Source: Acidovorax sp. A1169
GTDB lineage: Bacteria > Pseudomonadota > Gammaproteobacteria > Burkholderiales > Burkholderiaceae_C
Direction of reading: 5' to 3'
Assembly (NCBI RefSeq): GCF_030704685.1
Contig: NZ_JAUZDX010000010.1
Coordinates: 62,001 to 126,000, forward strand
Length of the DNA stretch: 64,000 bases
The translations under genes were made by a program, and so were the position numbers. The notes beneath the pieces are model-generated. The model saw only the letters and a program-made list of their open reading frames with translations. It did not search any database and was not told the origin of the DNA. How positions within the stretch are numbered: the first letter of the stretch is position 1; every line of letters begins with the position of its first letter. Below, one piece after another: positions 61,990 to 64,000 of the stretch.

Positions 61990-62503
61990 AATCACCCTGG
62001 TGCGCCAGGACCCCGCCGCGATCAGCGAGGCCGACAAGGACACCGCGCGCCGCGTCATCTTCGGCATGGTCGACGGCCTGGGCGAGGGCGGCCGCAAGCA
62101 GTGGCGCCGGCTCTGGCGCCGCATCCTGGGCCTGGAGCCCGGGGAGATGATGGAGATCACCACGGTGCAGCCGCGCCTGGGCTGGTATCACCGCAAGCAC
62201 ATGGCGCTGGAGCAGGCGGTCTTCGAGCTGCAGGAGCGCTTCGCCGAGTTCGAGGACTTTCGCACCTGGTTGAAGGTGGGGGCAGGGCATGTGAACTGGT
62301 TCCCCGGCCCCAAGGGAGGCGTGATCCCGGTGCCGCGCTCAATCAGCTACGGCAAGCTGGAGCAAGGCGAGATGGAGGTGTACCACGCCGCGGCCGTGAA
62401 CTTCCTGCGCACCGAGCATGCCGGCGCCACGCTGTGGAAGCACCTGAGCCCGACCATGCGGATCCAGATGATTGAGACGGTACTGGGAGGGTTCGGAGAA
62501 TGA
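61982..62503 (+). CDS. DUF1367 phage protein
   Basis: The 173-residue protein matches DUF1367 of lambdoid phages: WYHRKHMALEQAVFELQERF, FRTWLKVGAGHVNWFPGPKG, VPRSISYGKLEQGEMEVYHA. The family occupies the ninR-like position next to RuvC-type resolvases; its activity is unknown. It overlaps its neighbours. Confidence 0.82.
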   Translation: MPEITLVRQDPAAISEADKDTARRVIFGMVDGLGEGGRKQWRRLWRRILGLEPGEMMEITTVQPRLGWYHRKHMALEQAVFELQERFAEFEDFRTWLKVGAGHVNWFPGPKGGVIPVPRSISYGKLEQGEMEVYHAAAVNFLRTEHAGATLWKHLSPTMRIQMIETVLGGFGE

Positions 62504-62835
62504 ATGCCACGCAACTCGCCGAGATCATTCTGCGCGCCAGCACCCGCAAGCTGGATGACGAGGTGCGCATCGTGGCGCAGGCGCGGGCGGCGACCATGGG
62601 GCCGCGCCACACAGTCGGCCTGCACTCCGCTGGGTACGGCATCGACTGGGAGAACGGCACGTTCGAGTTGATCCCCGCGACCCCGCTGACCGTGCTCACG
62701 CCCGAGGAGTTGGCAGAGGTGCGCAAGAGCATGGCCATGGGCCAGAGCTGGCATGCGTACAAGTCCTGGAAGAAGCAGGATGAACGGATCAAGGCACTGG
62801 AGGCCGAGCTGGCGACGCTGAGAGGCCGCGCATGA
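62500..62835 (+). CDS. Small phage protein
   Basis: The 111-residue product has helices (TQLAEIILRASTRKLDDEVR) and a C-terminal coiled coil (WKKQDERIKALEAELATLRG). It has ATGA overlaps on both sides. Function is unknown. Confidence 0.62.
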   Translation: MNATQLAEIILRASTRKLDDEVRIVAQARAATMGPRHTVGLHSAGYGIDWENGTFELIPATPLTVLTPEELAEVRKSMAMGQSWHAYKSWKKQDERIKALEAELATLRGRA

Positions 62836-63182
62836 CGGCCCGCCTCATTTCGTCCCAGCGCCACCTGGACCCCGCCATCGTGGCGCGCAAGGCAGCGACG
62901 TTCCAGGTGTTCGTGGTCAACGTCATCGAACTGACCCTGCGCGGCATGCCATACCGCGTGCTGGTGGATGGTCACCACAACCTGGCGGCCGCCCGGCTGG
63001 TGGGCGTGGAGCCGACGTGGCGCAGTGCTCCCAAGAAGCTGCAGCGGATCATGGACAGCACGCCCCGGGCGGACTTCGAGCGCTTCCTGATCAACAACCT
63101 GACCGATTCGGACTGGTACGACGTGGACACCGGCGCCGTGGTGCTGGACCTACTGGGGATGGAAAGGGCCGCATCTGCATGA
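62832..63182 (+). CDS. ParB-like fold phage protein
   Basis: The 116-residue protein has a ParB/Srx-type segment YRVLVDGHHNLAAARLVGVE, in which GHHNLAAA corresponds to the GxxRxxAA nucleotide-binding motif. It probably acts as a nucleotide-binding or nuclease-like accessory. Overlaps both neighbours by ATGA. Confidence 0.68.
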   Translation: MTARLISSQRHLDPAIVARKAATFQVFVVNVIELTLRGMPYRVLVDGHHNLAAARLVGVEPTWRSAPKKLQRIMDSTPRADFERFLINNLTDSDWYDVDTGAVVLDLLGMERAASA

Positions 63183-63490
63183 GCGACGCGACGAAGACCA
63201 TCACCAGCGCCAGGCGCAATGGCCTCAAGGCCCGCATCGAGAAGCTGCTGACCGACAACCAGACGCGGGACTACAGCGTGCACGAGATCGGCGCCGCCCT
63301 GGGCGTGCCCAAGACCGAAAACTCGCAAATCTGCTCGGCCCTGTGCAAGTTGCCCGTGCGCAGCGTGATGGGCCCCGCTGTGGGCAGCCTGGGCCGCCGC
63401 TACACCAAGCGCTACCGCATCGTGCCCAAGCCAGCGCCCATCGTGGTGCGCGAGGTGGACATGCGGCGCGAGCTGGCATTGATTCGATAG
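63179..63490 (+). CDS. Winged-helix phage protein
   Basis: The 103-residue product has a DNA-binding-like helix pair (LKARIEKLLTDNQTRDYSVH, EIGAALGVPKTENSQICSAL) and a basic wing (GRRYTKRYRIVPKP). It may regulate late genes, judging from its location just before terminase, but this is inferred. Confidence 0.65.
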   Translation: MSDATKTITSARRNGLKARIEKLLTDNQTRDYSVHEIGAALGVPKTENSQICSALCKLPVRSVMGPAVGSLGRRYTKRYRIVPKPAPIVVREVDMRRELALIR

Positions 63491-63498
63491 GAGAGACC

Positions 63499-63801
63499 AT
63501 GGACTACGACACCGACGAGACTGAAGACCTGCATTTCATTGAGCTGCAGGCACCTGGCGCACCCACCCTTTATGCCGGCGTGACCGGATCAGGCATGGTC
63601 TACCTGCGGGGGGACCTGCACCCCCTGGGCGCCGCCACAGCCCTGATCAAGGCAGCGCGGGAGCACATCCCCTATGCCGCCATCAGCGCGGTAAACGTGC
63701 TCTTTCCGGCCGACTGGCTGCGTGGGGAGTGCCTGCACGACGGTGACCGGCTGCGGGTGATCGACAACATGGAGCGGATGGTGCGGGGGGCGCGCACGTG
63801 A
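63499..63801 (+). CDS. Small acidic phage protein
   Basis: The 100-residue product is acidic at its start (MDYDTDETEDLHFIELQAPG) and has a mixed fold (TLYAGVTGSGMVYLRGDLHP). GGAGAG precedes the ATG. Its TGA overlaps the GTG of the terminase gene. Function is unknown. Confidence 0.62.
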   Translation: MDYDTDETEDLHFIELQAPGAPTLYAGVTGSGMVYLRGDLHPLGAATALIKAAREHIPYAAISAVNVLFPADWLRGECLHDGDRLRVIDNMERMVRGART

Positions 63802-64000
63802 AACCCCTGTCCGCCCCCATGGAGCTGTTCGCCCGCCGGCACGCCGAGGGCGCGAGCCAGTCCGCAGCCTATCGCGAGGCGTACCCTCGCAGCGTGAATT
63901 GGAAGCCCGACAGCGTGCACTCCAAGGCATCCACCCTGGCGGCGGATGTGAGGGTTGCGGCAAGGGTGGCCGAATTGCGGGCGGCGGCGGTCGAGCGCAC
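63798..64000 (+). CDS. Terminase small subunit (cut by window edge)
   Basis: A GTG at 63798 overlaps the preceding stop and opens a frame to the window edge: MELFARRHAEGASQSAAYRE, followed by AYPRSVNWK, then SVHSKASTLAADVRVAARVA. This is the N-terminal helix-turn-helix of a phage terminase small subunit, which recognises packaging sites. It marks the start of the late region. The rest is not in view. Confidence 0.8.
   Translation, partial: MKPLSAPMELFARRHAEGASQSAAYREAYPRSVNWKPDSVHSKASTLAADVRVAARVAELRAAAVER

Larger units (their letters stand above)
38397..64000. mobile_element. Lambda-like prophage, left part (right end outside window)
   Basis: From the tRNA-Val 3' end to the right window edge everything is phage-type: integrase and excisionase at the edge, recombination genes, CI/Cro-like switch with shared operators, replication genes, RuvC-like resolvase and a terminase small subunit beginning at the end. 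Leftward and rightward arms diverge from the immunity region near 55.5-57.6 kb, as in lambda. Structural and lysis genes and attR are not in view. Confidence 0.92.

Overview
The window is a GC-rich chromosomal segment from a Burkholderiales bacterium, most likely a Comamonadaceae member (Acidovorax/Comamonas/Delftia type). This is inferred from base composition, gene content, and a long palindromic intergenic repeat of the kind scattered through such genomes. It divides into host chromosome (1 to about 38,400) and the left part of a lambda-like prophage (about 38,400 to the right edge). The prophage is inserted at the 3' end of tRNA-Val(GAC), and its right end lies outside the window.

Host part. 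After an ankyrin-type protein comes a leftward five-gene cluster (926-7388): a DUF4331 exported protein, a small lipoprotein, a TPR protein, a HupE/UreJ-type membrane protein with an EF-hand-like loop, and a TonB-dependent receptor. It looks like an envelope-spanning uptake system of unknown substrate. A PadR regulator faces a fatty-acid-type catabolic operon (FadH-like 2,4-dienoyl-CoA reductase, SnoaL/NTF2-fold protein, acyl-CoA ligase), and two near-identical palindromes overlap the operon promoter. Then follow a diguanylate cyclase, a divergent LysR/EamA exporter pair, an OmpR/EnvZ-type two-component system, a SIMPL-domain protein, two divergent AraC/SDR pairs, small membrane proteins and lipoproteins, a LysE exporter, a ~0.8 kb imperfect inverted repeat, a RecQ helicase, a transglutaminase, a stand-alone receiver protein, a 1064-residue beta-helix/beta-propeller protein, 3-hydroxybutyrate dehydrogenase, and an alpha/beta hydrolase overlapping relA by 4 bp. 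relA is followed by tRNA-Val.

Prophage. Reading leftward from an early promoter near 55,515 are small early proteins, an ERF annealing protein, a YqaJ-type exonuclease, an ASCH-like protein, a helicase-methyltransferase fusion gene with an endonuclease VII-like gene nested in another frame, SSB, a C5 DNA methyltransferase with six internal repeats, DUF5131, excisionase and integrase. Intercistronic hairpins with U-tracts recur in this arm. The immunity region (55,500-57,820) has a CI-like S24 repressor, a YdaS/Cro-like gene, and operators of the form TGCAAA-N4-TTTGCA: three at 24-25 bp spacing on the right, and two more at the left promoter. It also has a gene behind a textbook LexA (SOS) box, a Cas2-fold-like small protein and an exported HNH nuclease. 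Rightward is a tightly overlapping replication/late-early operon: O-like and P-like replication proteins, a LexA-type wHTH protein, a RuvC-like resolvase, DUF1367, a ParB-like fold, a wHTH protein and the start of a terminase small subunit gene.

Gene functions rest on motifs read by eye. No database search was run.
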